Assembly: GCA_030537355.1 (NCBI GenBank)
Contig: JAUNNF010000001.1
Span: 141,026-205,025 of the forward strand
Source of the DNA: Coriobacteriia bacterium
Lineage (GTDB): Bacteria; Actinomycetota; Coriobacteriia; Coriobacteriales; Eggerthellaceae
Length of the DNA: 64,000 bases
Direction: 5' to 3'
The stretch's first letter is position 1. The number at the start of each line of letters is the position of its first letter. The position numbers were made by a program, and so were the translations under genes. Below are positions 9,407 through 20,576 of this stretch, piece by piece. The notes under the pieces were generated by a model. That model was given only the letters and a program-made list of their open reading frames with translations, made no database searches and had not been told where the DNA came from.

Positions 9407-10538
9407 TTGCCATCACTCTCTTCCAGGCAAGCATGCTATTCAAAATCATTTCTGTAGAAACACAGTAACCAATTCTAAACCATCCCTGTATTCCAAAGCT
9501 ATCAGAAGGTACAACCAAAATGTCCCGGTCCATACATTTCTGAACAAAATCTTCACATGGCGATTTTGCCCATAAGTAAAATGCTCCTTGTGGGTCAACG
9601 TATGTAATGCCAAGTTCATCAAACATCTTAGTTAAAAGTTTTCTATTAGTATCATAAACAGAAACATCAGGTTGTACATCTATACATTTTCCATACATAC
9701 GTTGGAATAATACAGGAGCACAAACATGACCTAATGCTCGCGCTGATCCTGAAATTGCATCAAAGGCTTTTTTATCATTACAAAAAACATGACCAATTCG
9801 CTCACCTGGCATTGACAAAGTTTTTGATGCAGAATCACATACAATTGTATGCTCATAATATTTTGGAACCCATGGAACAGCTTTGCCATAATTTATTTTT
9901 CTATAAGGTTCATCACAAACCAAATAAATTTTGTGATCTGCATCGTTTAAAACGGCTGACAAATCTTTGATATTCTGTTCTGAATAAATAGCTCCTGTTG
10001 GGTTACATGGAGAATTAATTATCACAGCTGCTGTTTTATCAGTAATAGCAGCTTTTACAGCATTAACATCAATTTGAAAAGTTTCTGGATCTGCCATAAC
10101 CTCCACAGGTGTAGCTAGTGCATTTTTAATCCATACGCTATATTCAGGAAAATACGGAGCAATAACAATTACTTCTTCGCCCTCAACAGCAATAGCACAC
10201 ATAACAGAAGCAATAGCTTCTGCAGCTCCAGTTGTTACAAAGATATTTTCTGGACTTGCAGGATAATCATAAGTCTTACTAATATAATCTGCAATCTGCT
10301 CACGAACTTCATCATGTCCAGCAGCAACTGAATATGCATGTAAGCTTACAGGATCCTCATCTAATAATTTTTTTAAAGTATCAGTTGCAACTTGTGGTGT
10401 CGTCGATCTTGGATTTCCTATGCTAAAATCATAAACATTATCCTCGCCAACAATTTTCTTGCGCTCAAGACCATACATAAACATAGTCCTAATAGCACTG
10501 GGCTTAGACCCAAAGTTATATAGTAGTTCATTAATCAT
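9393..10538 (-). CDS. PLP-dependent aminotransferase, class I/II
   Basis: The 381 residues have the fold-type I signatures NSPCNPTG (residues 175-182), D209 in the VCDEPY motif, and the Schiff-base lysine K239 in SASKTLSMPGERIGH. The family includes aspartate and aromatic aminotransferases. Context next to IorAB and two CoA ligases suggests an aromatic amino acid/aryl-pyruvate pair with 2-oxoglutarate/glutamate. It overlaps gpmI upstream by 8 bp and the acyl-CoA synthetase downstream by 14 bp, so it is locked into the operon. Confidence 0.88.
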   Translation of the reverse strand: MINELLYNFGSKPSAIRTMFMYGLERKKIVGEDNVYDFSIGNPRSTTPQVATDTLKKLLDEDPVSLHAYSVAAGHDEVREQIADYISKTYDYPASPENIFVTTGAAEAIASVMCAIAVEGEEVIVIAPYFPEYSVWIKNALATPVEVMADPETFQIDVNAVKAAITDKTAAVIINSPCNPTGAIYSEQNIKDLSAVLNDADHKIYLVCDEPYRKINYGKAVPWVPKYYEHTIVCDSASKTLSMPGERIGHVFCNDKKAFDAISGSARALGHVCAPVLFQRMYGKCIDVQPDVSVYDTNRKLLTKMFDELGITYVDPQGAFYLWAKSPCEDFVQKCMDRDILVVPSDSFGIQGWFRIGYCVSTEMILNSMLAWKRVMANVNN

Positions 10539-12081
10539 TTAATAAACTTTTACCTGTCATCTCCGTTGGTGCGTCAATTCCAATCAGGTCGAGGAATGTT
10601 GGAGCGATATCACAAAGAGCACCACCTTCGTCTTTAAGTTGCCTATTCTTTCCTGTAAAGTCAACGCATACAAAAGGTACAGGATTTGTTGTATGAGCTG
10701 TATGAGGAGATCCATCCTCAGCGACCATCTTATCAGCATTACCGTGATCAGCTGTAATGAGAACAGCACCACCTTTCTGGCTCAATGCATCTACCACTTT
10801 ACCTACACCCTCGTCAACTGCCTCCACTGCTTTAATTGCAGCATCTAAAACACCAGTATGTCCTACCATGTCACAGTTAGCAAAATTGACAATGTATACG
10901 TCAGCCTCATCATTCTCAATTGCCTGAACAAGCGAATCAGTAACTTCAGGTTCACTCATCTCTGGTTGTAAATCGTAAGTTGCAACTTTTGGAGAATCGA
11001 TTAGCTTACGCTCCTCGTTCTTTTTCATAGCCTCACGTCCTCCATTTAAAAAGAAAGTAACGTGTGCATACTTTTCAGTTTCTGCAGTATGGTATTGTTT
11101 AAGACCAGCATCTGCCAAAACATCCGCAAGTACATTTTCAGGAAATTCTTTTGGAAAACATACAGGACATGTAAATGTTGCATCATATTCTGTCATACAA
11201 GCATAATAAAGTTTAGGCTTATCTGAAACATCAAACCCATCGAAACCATCAACAGTTAATGTGCGAGTAATTTCTCTAGCTCTATCTGGTCTAAAATTAA
11301 AGAACACAACAGAGTCGCCATCTTTCATACCACGAGAATTAATTGCTACAGGTTCTACGAACTCGTCAGTTTTATCCTCATCATAAGAATTTTGCATAAC
11401 ATCTGCAGCAGTGATCTCTTCAAAAGGCTTTGCATTTACAATGCAATCATAACCACGCTCTACTCGCTCCCATCTATTATCGCGGTCCATTACATAATAA
11501 CGGCCCTGAACAGACGCAATTTGAATAGATGTTGGCAGATCTTCTGCAACACACTTTGCATTTCTGATTGTAATTTCTTCCTCAAGTTGACGGATATAAT
11601 CAATACCACTCTTTGGTGGAACATCACGTCCGTCCATAAAACAATGAACAAAAACATGTGGAACTTTATTCTTTACAGCCATATCGAGTAGTGCATAAAG
11701 ATGCTCGTTATTTGAATGAACACCGCCATCACTAATCAGTCCCATAAAGTGCAAAACACCTTTGTGCTTTTTGGCATATTCACACGCTTCAAGCAAAACT
11801 TTATTGTTTTCTATGTCACCAGACTTACATGCATTATTTATGCGAGTAAGTTCCTGATAAACAATGCGTCCAGCACCAATATTTAGGTGTCCTACTTCAG
11901 AGTTGCCCATCTGACCATCAGGCAGCCCTACTGCCTCACCACTAGCTTGGAGTTGAGTAGTTACATTGTCAGTAAAAATCTTATCCAAATTAGGAGTTTT
12001 AGCAACACTAATGGCATTAGATGAAGAGGGTTCGGCAATACCGAACCCATCCATAATAATCAAACCAACTGGTAAATTCAT
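10531..12081 (-). CDS. gpmI: 2,3-bisphosphoglycerate-independent phosphoglycerate mutase
   Basis: Interconverts 3- and 2-phosphoglycerate using two Mn ions and no bisphosphoglycerate. It has the usual length of 516 residues. IIMDGFG at the N-terminus supplies a metal ligand, S61 in QMGNSEVGH is the phosphorylated serine, and the C-terminal ITADHGNADKM and HTAHTTNPVPF motifs supply the remaining ligands. It lies 9 bp after tpiA and overlaps the aminotransferase, linking lower glycolysis to the aryl-acid genes in one transcript. Confidence 0.96.
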   Translation of the reverse strand: MNLPVGLIIMDGFGIAEPSSSNAISVAKTPNLDKIFTDNVTTQLQASGEAVGLPDGQMGNSEVGHLNIGAGRIVYQELTRINNACKSGDIENNKVLLEACEYAKKHKGVLHFMGLISDGGVHSNNEHLYALLDMAVKNKVPHVFVHCFMDGRDVPPKSGIDYIRQLEEEITIRNAKCVAEDLPTSIQIASVQGRYYVMDRDNRWERVERGYDCIVNAKPFEEITAADVMQNSYDEDKTDEFVEPVAINSRGMKDGDSVVFFNFRPDRAREITRTLTVDGFDGFDVSDKPKLYYACMTEYDATFTCPVCFPKEFPENVLADVLADAGLKQYHTAETEKYAHVTFFLNGGREAMKKNEERKLIDSPKVATYDLQPEMSEPEVTDSLVQAIENDEADVYIVNFANCDMVGHTGVLDAAIKAVEAVDEGVGKVVDALSQKGGAVLITADHGNADKMVAEDGSPHTAHTTNPVPFVCVDFTGKNRQLKDEGGALCDIAPTFLDLIGIDAPTEMTGKSLLND

Positions 12082-12090
12082 ATAAACCTC

Positions 12091-12858
12091 TTATAAACAA
12101 GCTTTGATTAAGTCAGTGAAGCTGTCAGCCTTCAAAGCTGCGCCACCAATTAATCCTCCATCAATATTTTCTTTTGCGAGAAGTCCTTCTGCGTTTTCTG
12201 GTTTCATTGATCCACCATATAAAACACGAATATTTTGTGCAACAGACTCACCGTAGATGTTTTTAATCTCATCACGAACTGCAGCGCATACTTCTTCAGC
12301 CTGCTCAGGGCTTGCAGTACGTCCTGTACCAATTGCCCAAATTGGCTCGTAAGCAACAATGCAATTTTCAGCATCAGCAGCATCAATTCCTGCAAAAGCT
12401 GCTTTTACCTGATCGCGAACGAACTCGTCATATTTACCATCGTCACGAACACTCAAGCTCTCACCTACACAAATGATTGGAGTGATACCACCTTCGATTA
12501 AAGCCTGAGCTTTTTTGTTAACCATTTCATTAGTCTCGCCAAAAATTTCTCTACGCTCACTATGACCAATAATGCAGTGTGAACAGCCAATTTCCTTAAT
12601 CATTGGAATTGAAATTTCACCAGTAAAAGCACCTGATGGCTCAAAATAACAGTTCTGAGCACCAACACCAATGTTGCATTTATCAAAATCAAAAACCTCA
12701 ACTACAGGTTTTAAGTCAACATAAGGTGTGCAAGTTACAACTTCTACCTTATCTGCCCAGTCATTTTCATAATTATTTGAAAGTTCTTGAGCAAGTTGAA
12801 CACCTTCTGCAATTGTGTTATTCATTTTCCAGTTTCCTGCCATTACATACTTACGCAT
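12091..12858 (-). CDS. tpiA: Triosephosphate isomerase
   Basis: Glycolytic TIM-barrel enzyme of 255 residues interconverting dihydroxyacetone phosphate and glyceraldehyde 3-phosphate. Motifs are GNWKMN near the N-terminus, the catalytic His in CIIGHSERRE, the catalytic Glu in VAYEPIWAIGTG, and LYGGSMKPEN for phosphate binding. A strong AAGGAGATATT precedes the ATG. A 57-bp gap separates it from the upstream fic gene and may hold a promoter, with TAAAAT or TAAATT candidates. Confidence 0.97.
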   Translation of the reverse strand: MRKYVMAGNWKMNNTIAEGVQLAQELSNNYENDWADKVEVVTCTPYVDLKPVVEVFDFDKCNIGVGAQNCYFEPSGAFTGEISIPMIKEIGCSHCIIGHSERREIFGETNEMVNKKAQALIEGGITPIICVGESLSVRDDGKYDEFVRDQVKAAFAGIDAADAENCIVAYEPIWAIGTGRTASPEQAEEVCAAVRDEIKNIYGESVAQNIRVLYGGSMKPENAEGLLAKENIDGGLIGGAALKADSFTDLIKACL

Positions 12859-12915
12859 AATATCTCCTTTAACTAATTTACAAAATGGTATTTTAACACT
12901 TTATTATGAAAAGAA

Positions 12916-13494
12916 TCAGTGTAAATCTTGTGCTTTATAAAGATTATATCCCTCGTAATCGTAACTCTTATCGATACCCTTCATAAAAACATTACGACTA
13001 GCATCTTTAGTTAAAGCTGGTTTTAACAACACAGCAAGTTCCGTATTACTTTTTATACTTAACTCCATAGCTAACAGGTATTTTTTCTTATCAATTTTTG
13101 ACCAGTCAACTACGCATTTTAATTCATGTTTAAAAATATGATCTAACCAAATACGAGTAGCCCTACCATTTCCTTCTCTAAATGGATGCACCATGTTCAT
13201 TTCGATATATTTGTTTATTATTTCTTCAAAAGTATTTTGTGGCATTAACTCTACCTGTGAAATAGCCTCATTAATATAGATAGCAGAAGCAAATCTTGTA
13301 TATCCTTTAGACATATTGACAGTTCTTATTTTTCCAGCAAAATCATAGATATCTTCAAATAAATGCTTATGAATAAATTGAAGACACTCAAAAGAGCCAG
13401 CCTTATAGTCAGATAACAAATTCTTATCATAAATCTCTATTGCCTTTAGTTTAGAGACTTTCTCTTCGTTATGTGCAAAAGTTAAGCTATCCAT
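12916..13494 (-). CDS. fic: Fic-domain AMPylation enzyme, class III type
   Basis: Fic proteins transfer AMP to hydroxyl side chains of target proteins. The catalytic loop HPFREGNGR is intact at residues 103-111, with H103 as the catalytic base, and a beta-hairpin flap TRFAS precedes it. The C-terminus contains SYDYEG (S177-G182), matching the (S/T)xxxE(G/N) autoinhibitory helix. Its place after the core makes this a class III Fic, as in the Neisseria meningitidis protein, where the Tyr after that Ser is self-AMPylated; Y178 is the counterpart. A -10 box within the end of the DUF1015 gene, 6 nt before the ATG, and no Shine-Dalgarno suggest leaderless expression. No antitoxin gene is needed or seen. 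Confidence 0.9.
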   Translation of the reverse strand: MDSLTFAHNEEKVSKLKAIEIYDKNLLSDYKAGSFECLQFIHKHLFEDIYDFAGKIRTVNMSKGYTRFASAIYINEAISQVELMPQNTFEEIINKYIEMNMVHPFREGNGRATRIWLDHIFKHELKCVVDWSKIDKKKYLLAMELSIKSNTELAVLLKPALTKDASRNVFMKGIDKSYDYEGYNLYKAQDLH

Positions 13495-13497
13495 AGC

Positions 13498-14613
13498 TTA
13501 ATTATACAATAAATTGATAAATAAACCAGAACGCAATTTTGGTTCGAACCAGGTAGATTTTGGTGGCATCAACAAACCAGCGTCAGCAACAGCTAATAGT
13601 TCGTCCATGCTAGTAGGATACATACCAAAAGCAAGTGGATATTTCTCTAGCTCCTTATATCCTCTAATACCACCAACAAAGTCAATGTTTTTATCAATTT
13701 TTGGATCTGATATCCCTAACATTGGCTCTAATATTTGATCTTGCAAAAGCGATACATCTAAACTTTTTACCGGATCATTAGTATCTGCTTTCAATTTAAT
13801 TAACTGCCATTTATCTTTAAACCAAACAGCAACTTCACCTTTTTCTTTTGGCTTATGAAAATCATAAACTTCAAAATCATCTAGAGTAAAATCTTTAGGA
13901 TCCAAAATAACTCTGTTATAGTCAAAGATCTTTAACTCATCTTTGTTAAACAAAACAGACAAAAAATAATCTGTACCACCTACTTTGCAAGCAGAGGCAC
14001 ATCTGTGATGGCCATCAGCAATGTAGGTATAAGGAATTTTATCAAATGCAGATTTTATATATTCTGTATCACGCACAACCCATACAGTATGAGTAATACC
14101 ATCATCTGAAGTAAAACTGTATTCAGGTTCATCTTCAGTCCACCTAGTTAAATCTATATCACCCTTATACGTGAGGAAAATTGGGCCTGTCTGAGCACCT
14201 AAATGTTTAATATGCTCAATCCTATCCTTTTCTTTTTCAGCTCTAGTGTTCTCATGCTTTTTAACAATACCATTATTGTATTCATCAATTGAACTCAATC
14301 CCACAATACCAGTTTGACATCTACCATCCATGATAAGCCTATAAATATAAAAGCAGTCACAATCGTCTTGAACTAACTTGCCATCTTTAATCATCTGTCG
14401 AAAAGCAGAAGCACCAGAATTATAAACTTCCTCAGAATACATATCCACGCCCAGCGAAAATGCAGTTTCAGGCCTATCGATATTCAAGAATGAATCAGGT
14501 TTAACAGCAGCTTTTGCTTCTTCCCTATTGTATACATCATAAGGAAGAGCAGCAATCTTTGATTCTAAACCTGCAGCTGGTCTTAATGCCTTAAATGGTA
14601 AAACTGTAGCCAT
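13498..14613 (-). CDS. DUF1015 family protein, linked to serine metabolism
   Basis: The 371 residues carry the family hallmark ADGHHR in mid-protein, a motif recalling ParB/Srx-fold nucleotide-binding proteins, a group that also includes free serine kinases. The N-terminus LPFKALRP and the segment KKHENTRAEKEKDR are also typical of DUF1015. Its ATG overlaps the serA stop by one base (TAATG), so translation is coupled. DUF1015 genes often accompany serA or serC, which supports a role in serine or phosphoserine metabolism. The actual activity is not established here. Confidence 0.85.
   Translation of the reverse strand: MATVLPFKALRPAAGLESKIAALPYDVYNREEAKAAVKPDSFLNIDRPETAFSLGVDMYSEEVYNSGASAFRQMIKDGKLVQDDCDCFYIYRLIMDGRCQTGIVGLSSIDEYNNGIVKKHENTRAEKEKDRIEHIKHLGAQTGPIFLTYKGDIDLTRWTEDEPEYSFTSDDGITHTVWVVRDTEYIKSAFDKIPYTYIADGHHRCASACKVGGTDYFLSVLFNKDELKIFDYNRVILDPKDFTLDDFEVYDFHKPKEKGEVAVWFKDKWQLIKLKADTNDPVKSLDVSLLQDQILEPMLGISDPKIDKNIDFVGGIRGYKELEKYPLAFGMYPTSMDELLAVADAGLLMPPKSTWFEPKLRSGLFINLLYN
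13501..13506 (-). promoter_or_regulatory. -10 box of a probable leaderless fic promoter
   Basis: TGTATAAT on the minus strand, inside the last codons of the DUF1015 gene, with 6 nt between the TATAAT and the fic ATG. It would let fic be transcribed apart from the serA operon. Confidence 0.55.
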
Positions 14614-15761
14614 TATTTAACAATTCTAACTTTATAGACTTCTTCAATTTTGTTGAGATGCTCAACAACATCATCTGTTACTGGAGAATCAACATCAACA
14701 ACAGTATATGCAACGTCATCTTTTGACTTGTTAGTCATGTTGGCAATATTAACTGAAGAATATCCAATTACTTTAGCAAAGCGAGTAATCATGTTAGCAA
14801 CGTTTTTATGCAAAATACAAATTCTGCCTTCGCCTTTACAAACACCCATATCTAAAACTGGATAATTAACTGCATGATGAATGTTTCCATTCTCCAAATA
14901 GTCAGCCAAATTAGCAGCAGCCATAATAGCGCAGTTATCTTCTGACTCAGCAGTTGAAGCTCCTAGATGAGGAGTTACAATACATTTAGGGTTTGATGCA
15001 ACAGTAGGATTTGCAAAGTCGGTAACATAATATTTGACTTTTGCTGAATCTAAAACATCTTTTTCACTAACAAGTTTATCGCGAGAAAAATTGAGGATTA
15101 CAACATCATCTTTCATGTGCTCAATTGCCTCTGCATTAATTGTGTTTTCAGTGGATGGCAAACATGGAACATGAATTGTAATATAATCACTGAGCTCAAA
15201 AAGCTCATTTATATCTTGAATACGATGAACATTTTGATTTAAGCGCCATGCAGCATTAATAGAGAGATATGGATCATAACCATAAACATCCATACCAAGT
15301 TCATAACATGCGTTCGCAATCATAGCACCAATTGAACCAAGGCCGATAACACCAATACTTTTTCCAGCAAGTTCATGACCAGCAAATTGCTTCTTTTCTT
15401 TTTCAGCAAGTTTCTTAATGTCAGAATTATCAGCATTTTCTCTTACCCAATTAATTCCACCGATAATGTCACGGCTAGACAAAAGCATTCCAGCAATAAC
15501 GAGCTCTTTAACAGCATTAGCATTACCACCTGGAGTGTTGAACACTGGAATACCCATTTCAGTGCACTTATCAACAGGTACATTGTTAACACCAATGCCT
15601 GCTCTGCTGATACAATCAACGTTTGTTGGAATATCTTCCATCTTGTAAGATCTAAGAATAATTCCATTAGCCTCTTCTACATTTTCTGTTTGCTCGAAAT
15701 TTTTACCTAATTTATCGAGGCCTACTTGAGCAATACTGTTATAACAATAATACTTATACAT
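14613..15761 (-). CDS. serA: D-3-phosphoglycerate dehydrogenase
   Basis: NAD-dependent first step from 3-phosphoglycerate to serine. The 382 residues contain a substrate-binding domain (SRAGIGVNNV), the Rossmann motif GVIGLGSIGAMIA, the catalytic Arg region NFSRDKL, the Glu region and His in VTPHLGASTAE, and a C-terminal ACT-like domain from about residue 310, which in this family mediates serine feedback. An AGGAG ribosome-binding site lies within the end of gdhA, whose TAG stop abuts the ATG. No serC or serB is present in the window; the DUF1015 gene occupies the next position. Confidence 0.93.
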   Translation of the reverse strand: MYKYYCYNSIAQVGLDKLGKNFEQTENVEEANGIILRSYKMEDIPTNVDCISRAGIGVNNVPVDKCTEMGIPVFNTPGGNANAVKELVIAGMLLSSRDIIGGINWVRENADNSDIKKLAEKEKKQFAGHELAGKSIGVIGLGSIGAMIANACYELGMDVYGYDPYLSINAAWRLNQNVHRIQDINELFELSDYITIHVPCLPSTENTINAEAIEHMKDDVVILNFSRDKLVSEKDVLDSAKVKYYVTDFANPTVASNPKCIVTPHLGASTAESEDNCAIMAAANLADYLENGNIHHAVNYPVLDMGVCKGEGRICILHKNVANMITRFAKVIGYSSVNIANMTNKSKDDVAYTVVDVDSPVTDDVVEHLNKIEEVYKVRIVK

Positions 15762-17060
<1,299 letters not shown>

Positions 17061-18248
17061 TTATCTCCTTAAAGCTTCCACTCCAGGAAGTTTCTCCCCC
17101 TGTACAAGTTCCATACTAGCTCCGCCACCAGTTGATACAAAAGTCATCTGGTCAGCCAAACCATATTTATTAACAGCAGCTACACTATCGCCACCGCCAA
17201 TGATTGAGTCAGCATCTCTGTTTGCAGCAACTGCCTCACAAATTGCCTTTGTACCTTTTGCGAATGCTTCAAATTCAAAAACACCACATGGACCATTCCA
17301 GAAAATTGTTTTTGACTCAGCAATAGCAGCACTAAACAATTTAACAGTTTCGTCGCCAATATCTAGAGCTTCCATATCATCAGGAATCTCATCTACACTT
17401 ACCTGCTTATGATTTGCGTCAGCAGCAAATTCATCAGCAACAACAACATCAACAGGAAGTAATACTTTAACACCCTTAGATGCAGCTTTCTCTAGCATCT
17501 CACCAGCTTTATCTACCCAATCTTCTTCCAAAATTGATTTACCAACAGTTTTACCTTGAGATACTAAGAAAGTATATGCCATGCCTCCACCGATAATCAA
17601 AGTGTCGCATTTATCAATTAGTGAATTAATGACTTTAATCTTGTCAGAAACTTTAGCACCACCTAAAATTGCACAGAACGGACGCTTAGGATTTTCTAAC
17701 ATGCCGCCTAAAGTCTCAACTTCATTTAAAATCAAATATCCACCATATGCTGGTAAGTAATCAGCAACACCAGCGGTTGATGCATGAGCTCTGTGGGCTG
17801 TACCAAATGCATCGTTTACATATAAATCAGCGAGAGATGCCAATTCTTTTGCAAACTCAGGATCGTTCTTTTTCTCACGTTTATCAAAACGAAGATTCTG
17901 TAATACCAAAATCTCGCCTGGTTGTAGCGCATCAGCTTTTGCCTTAGCATCCTCACCACAAATGTCATCAGCTTGAATAACTTTGGTGTCTACAAGCTCA
18001 GCTAATCTTTTAGAAGCAGGTTCTAGTGAAAAATCACTTTCAAATCCCTCACCTGATGGACGACCTAAATGGCTCATTAGAATTACTTTGGCACCTTTGT
18101 CTAACAAAGTTTTAATTGTAGGGAGGGCGCGTCTAATACGTGTATCATCAGTAACTTTTCCATCTTTTACTGGAACATTAAAGTCCACTCTAACAATAAC
18201 TTTTTTGCCTTGACATTCAATCGAATCTACTTTTTTAATCTCAGACAT
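17061..18248 (-). CDS. pgk: Phosphoglycerate kinase
   Basis: ATP-forming glycolytic step from 1,3-bisphosphoglycerate to 3-phosphoglycerate. I choose the ATG at 18248 (395 residues, normal length) because AAGGAGG lies 5 nt upstream and the protein begins MSEIKKVDSIECQGKKV. The frame stays open upstream for another 88 codons, but that stretch crosses the promoter and has no homology features. Motifs are RVDFNVPVKDGKV, LMSHLGRPSGEG, the central ILGGAKVSDKI, and the ATP-site GGGDSVAAVNKYG. It is the first gene of the long minus-strand operon. Confidence 0.96.
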   Translation of the reverse strand: MSEIKKVDSIECQGKKVIVRVDFNVPVKDGKVTDDTRIRRALPTIKTLLDKGAKVILMSHLGRPSGEGFESDFSLEPASKRLAELVDTKVIQADDICGEDAKAKADALQPGEILVLQNLRFDKREKKNDPEFAKELASLADLYVNDAFGTAHRAHASTAGVADYLPAYGGYLILNEVETLGGMLENPKRPFCAILGGAKVSDKIKVINSLIDKCDTLIIGGGMAYTFLVSQGKTVGKSILEEDWVDKAGEMLEKAASKGVKVLLPVDVVVADEFAADANHKQVSVDEIPDDMEALDIGDETVKLFSAAIAESKTIFWNGPCGVFEFEAFAKGTKAICEAVAANRDADSIIGGGDSVAAVNKYGLADQMTFVSTGGGASMELVQGEKLPGVEALRR

Positions 18249-18273
18249 TTTTTCCTCCTTAAAATCGTGTAAA

Positions 18274-18281
18274 ATTATAAC
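18274..18281. promoter_or_regulatory. Overlapping divergent -10 boxes for pgk and the acyltransferase-like gene
   Basis: On the minus strand TATAAT (18279 to 18274) lies 25 nt before the pgk ATG, leaving room for its ribosome-binding site. On the plus strand TATAAC (18276-18281) lies 19 nt before the ATG at 18301. The two -10 boxes share bases, so RNA polymerase could serve only one direction at a time. Confidence 0.5.
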
Positions 18282-18300
18282 ACTTGAAATTGGAGGATTA

Positions 18301-19404
18301 ATGAAAAATAGAATTTTATCACTTGATATATTACGAGGAATAGTTATGTTTGCAATGGTAATTGTAAACATCCCTACAGGCAAAATGTATCCATTCCTAT
18401 TACACTCTGAAGTATTTGGTTTAACTTTAGCAGACATGATTTTCCCTGCTTTTTTAACAATTTGTGGGGTTTCTCTTTTCTTTTCTTTAAGTAAATTCAA
18501 CTTTAGATTCACTAAAAAATCTTTTATAAAAATATTGAAACGATTTATATTGCTCTTAATAGTTTCTTATTTAATGTACTGGATTTGTAATATTATCACC
18601 GGACTTTTTGATGGTCAAAAACTTATTGAAGTAGCATTAGATTTTAGTAAATTTAGAATTTGTGGAGTCTTACAACGTATAGCTGTCGCATGTTTTTTAG
18701 CTTCGTTAATTATTCTTTTGATAAAAAACAAAAAAACAATAATTTCTATAATTGTAATTATGATACTAGGATACAGCTTAATTTTAATTTTTGGTTCAGG
18801 ATTATCTAATGGACCAGAAAATATTCTTAAACAAATTGATGTTTCCGTATTCGGTGAAGCGCATTTATATACAGAAATTAATGAAGATGGAACAAAAAAT
18901 ATATTCGATCCTGAAGGTTTGATTTCTACAATTTTTTGTACTTCTCAAGTATTAATTGGCTTTTTAGTTGCTAAATCCTTAAAAGAGAAAGACTCTTTAA
19001 AACTTTTTGTATCAGGTTTTTCATTGATGATAATAGGTTTTATTTACAGCTTTTTTATTCCAATAGGAAAAATCTATTGGACACCATCATATATGTTAAT
19101 GACTACAGGAATTACTGTATGTTGTTTAGCTCTTCTTTGCTGGATTGTTGATATAAAAGGATATAAAAAATGGGGAAAATTTTTCGAAATATTTGGGAAA
19201 AATGCACTTACTATTTATGTTCTAAGTCAAATATTTTATTTTATCCTAGCTGGAAGCTGCATCTCAACTTATGGAAATAACTTATTCTTAAGTATATGTG
19301 GTATTCCTGAGCTTGCCTCGTTAATATTCTGTATCCTGTTTGCATTATTCATGTGGTTAATTTCTTTTGTATTGTATAAATTTAAAATATTTATCAAATT
19401 ATAA
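18301..19404 (+). CDS. Polytopic membrane acyltransferase-like protein (HGSNAT/YeiB type)
   Basis: Integral membrane protein of 367 residues with about ten hydrophobic segments. It begins with RILSLDILRGIVMF, contains CGVLQRIA and an extracytoplasmic FDPEGLISTI stretch, and ends with the paired helices typical of the DUF1624/DUF5009/YeiB superfamily. Relatives include heparan-alpha-glucosaminide N-acetyltransferase, which moves an acetyl group across a membrane onto a sugar. A role in acetylating a cell-envelope glycan is inferred. TTGGAGG precedes the ATG at good spacing. It is the only plus-strand gene between pgk and gapA. Confidence 0.8.
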   Translation: MKNRILSLDILRGIVMFAMVIVNIPTGKMYPFLLHSEVFGLTLADMIFPAFLTICGVSLFFSLSKFNFRFTKKSFIKILKRFILLLIVSYLMYWICNIITGLFDGQKLIEVALDFSKFRICGVLQRIAVACFLASLIILLIKNKKTIISIIVIMILGYSLILIFGSGLSNGPENILKQIDVSVFGEAHLYTEINEDGTKNIFDPEGLISTIFCTSQVLIGFLVAKSLKEKDSLKLFVSGFSLMIIGFIYSFFIPIGKIYWTPSYMLMTTGITVCCLALLCWIVDIKGYKKWGKFFEIFGKNALTIYVLSQIFYFILAGSCISTYGNNLFLSICGIPELASLIFCILFALFMWLISFVLYKFKIFIKL

Positions 19405-19406
19405 AA

Positions 19407-19431
19407 AAGGACGAGCAATATGCCCGTCCTT
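19407..19431. terminator. Bidirectional terminator between the acyltransferase-like gene and gapA
   Basis: Stem AAGGACG / CGTCCTT with two extra inner G-C pairs, flanked by an A-run on the left and AATTTT on the right. It serves the two convergent genes. Confidence 0.75.
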
Positions 19432-19454
19432 AATTTTAGGTTTATGAAAAATCC

Positions 19455-20534
<1,080 letters not shown>

Positions 20535-20576
20535 TTAGGTATTCTAACTTATTATGCCCTACGTGCTCCAATTATT

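Noticed and set aside
12916-13494. Fic protein as half of a toxin-antitoxin pair
   Set aside because: The inhibitory motif is in the same chain (SYDYEG) and no small partner gene is adjacent.
18249-18512. 88-residue N-terminal extension of phosphoglycerate kinase
   Set aside because: It covers the pgk promoter and runs into the divergent gene; the ATG at 18248 has a perfect ribosome-binding site and normal protein length.
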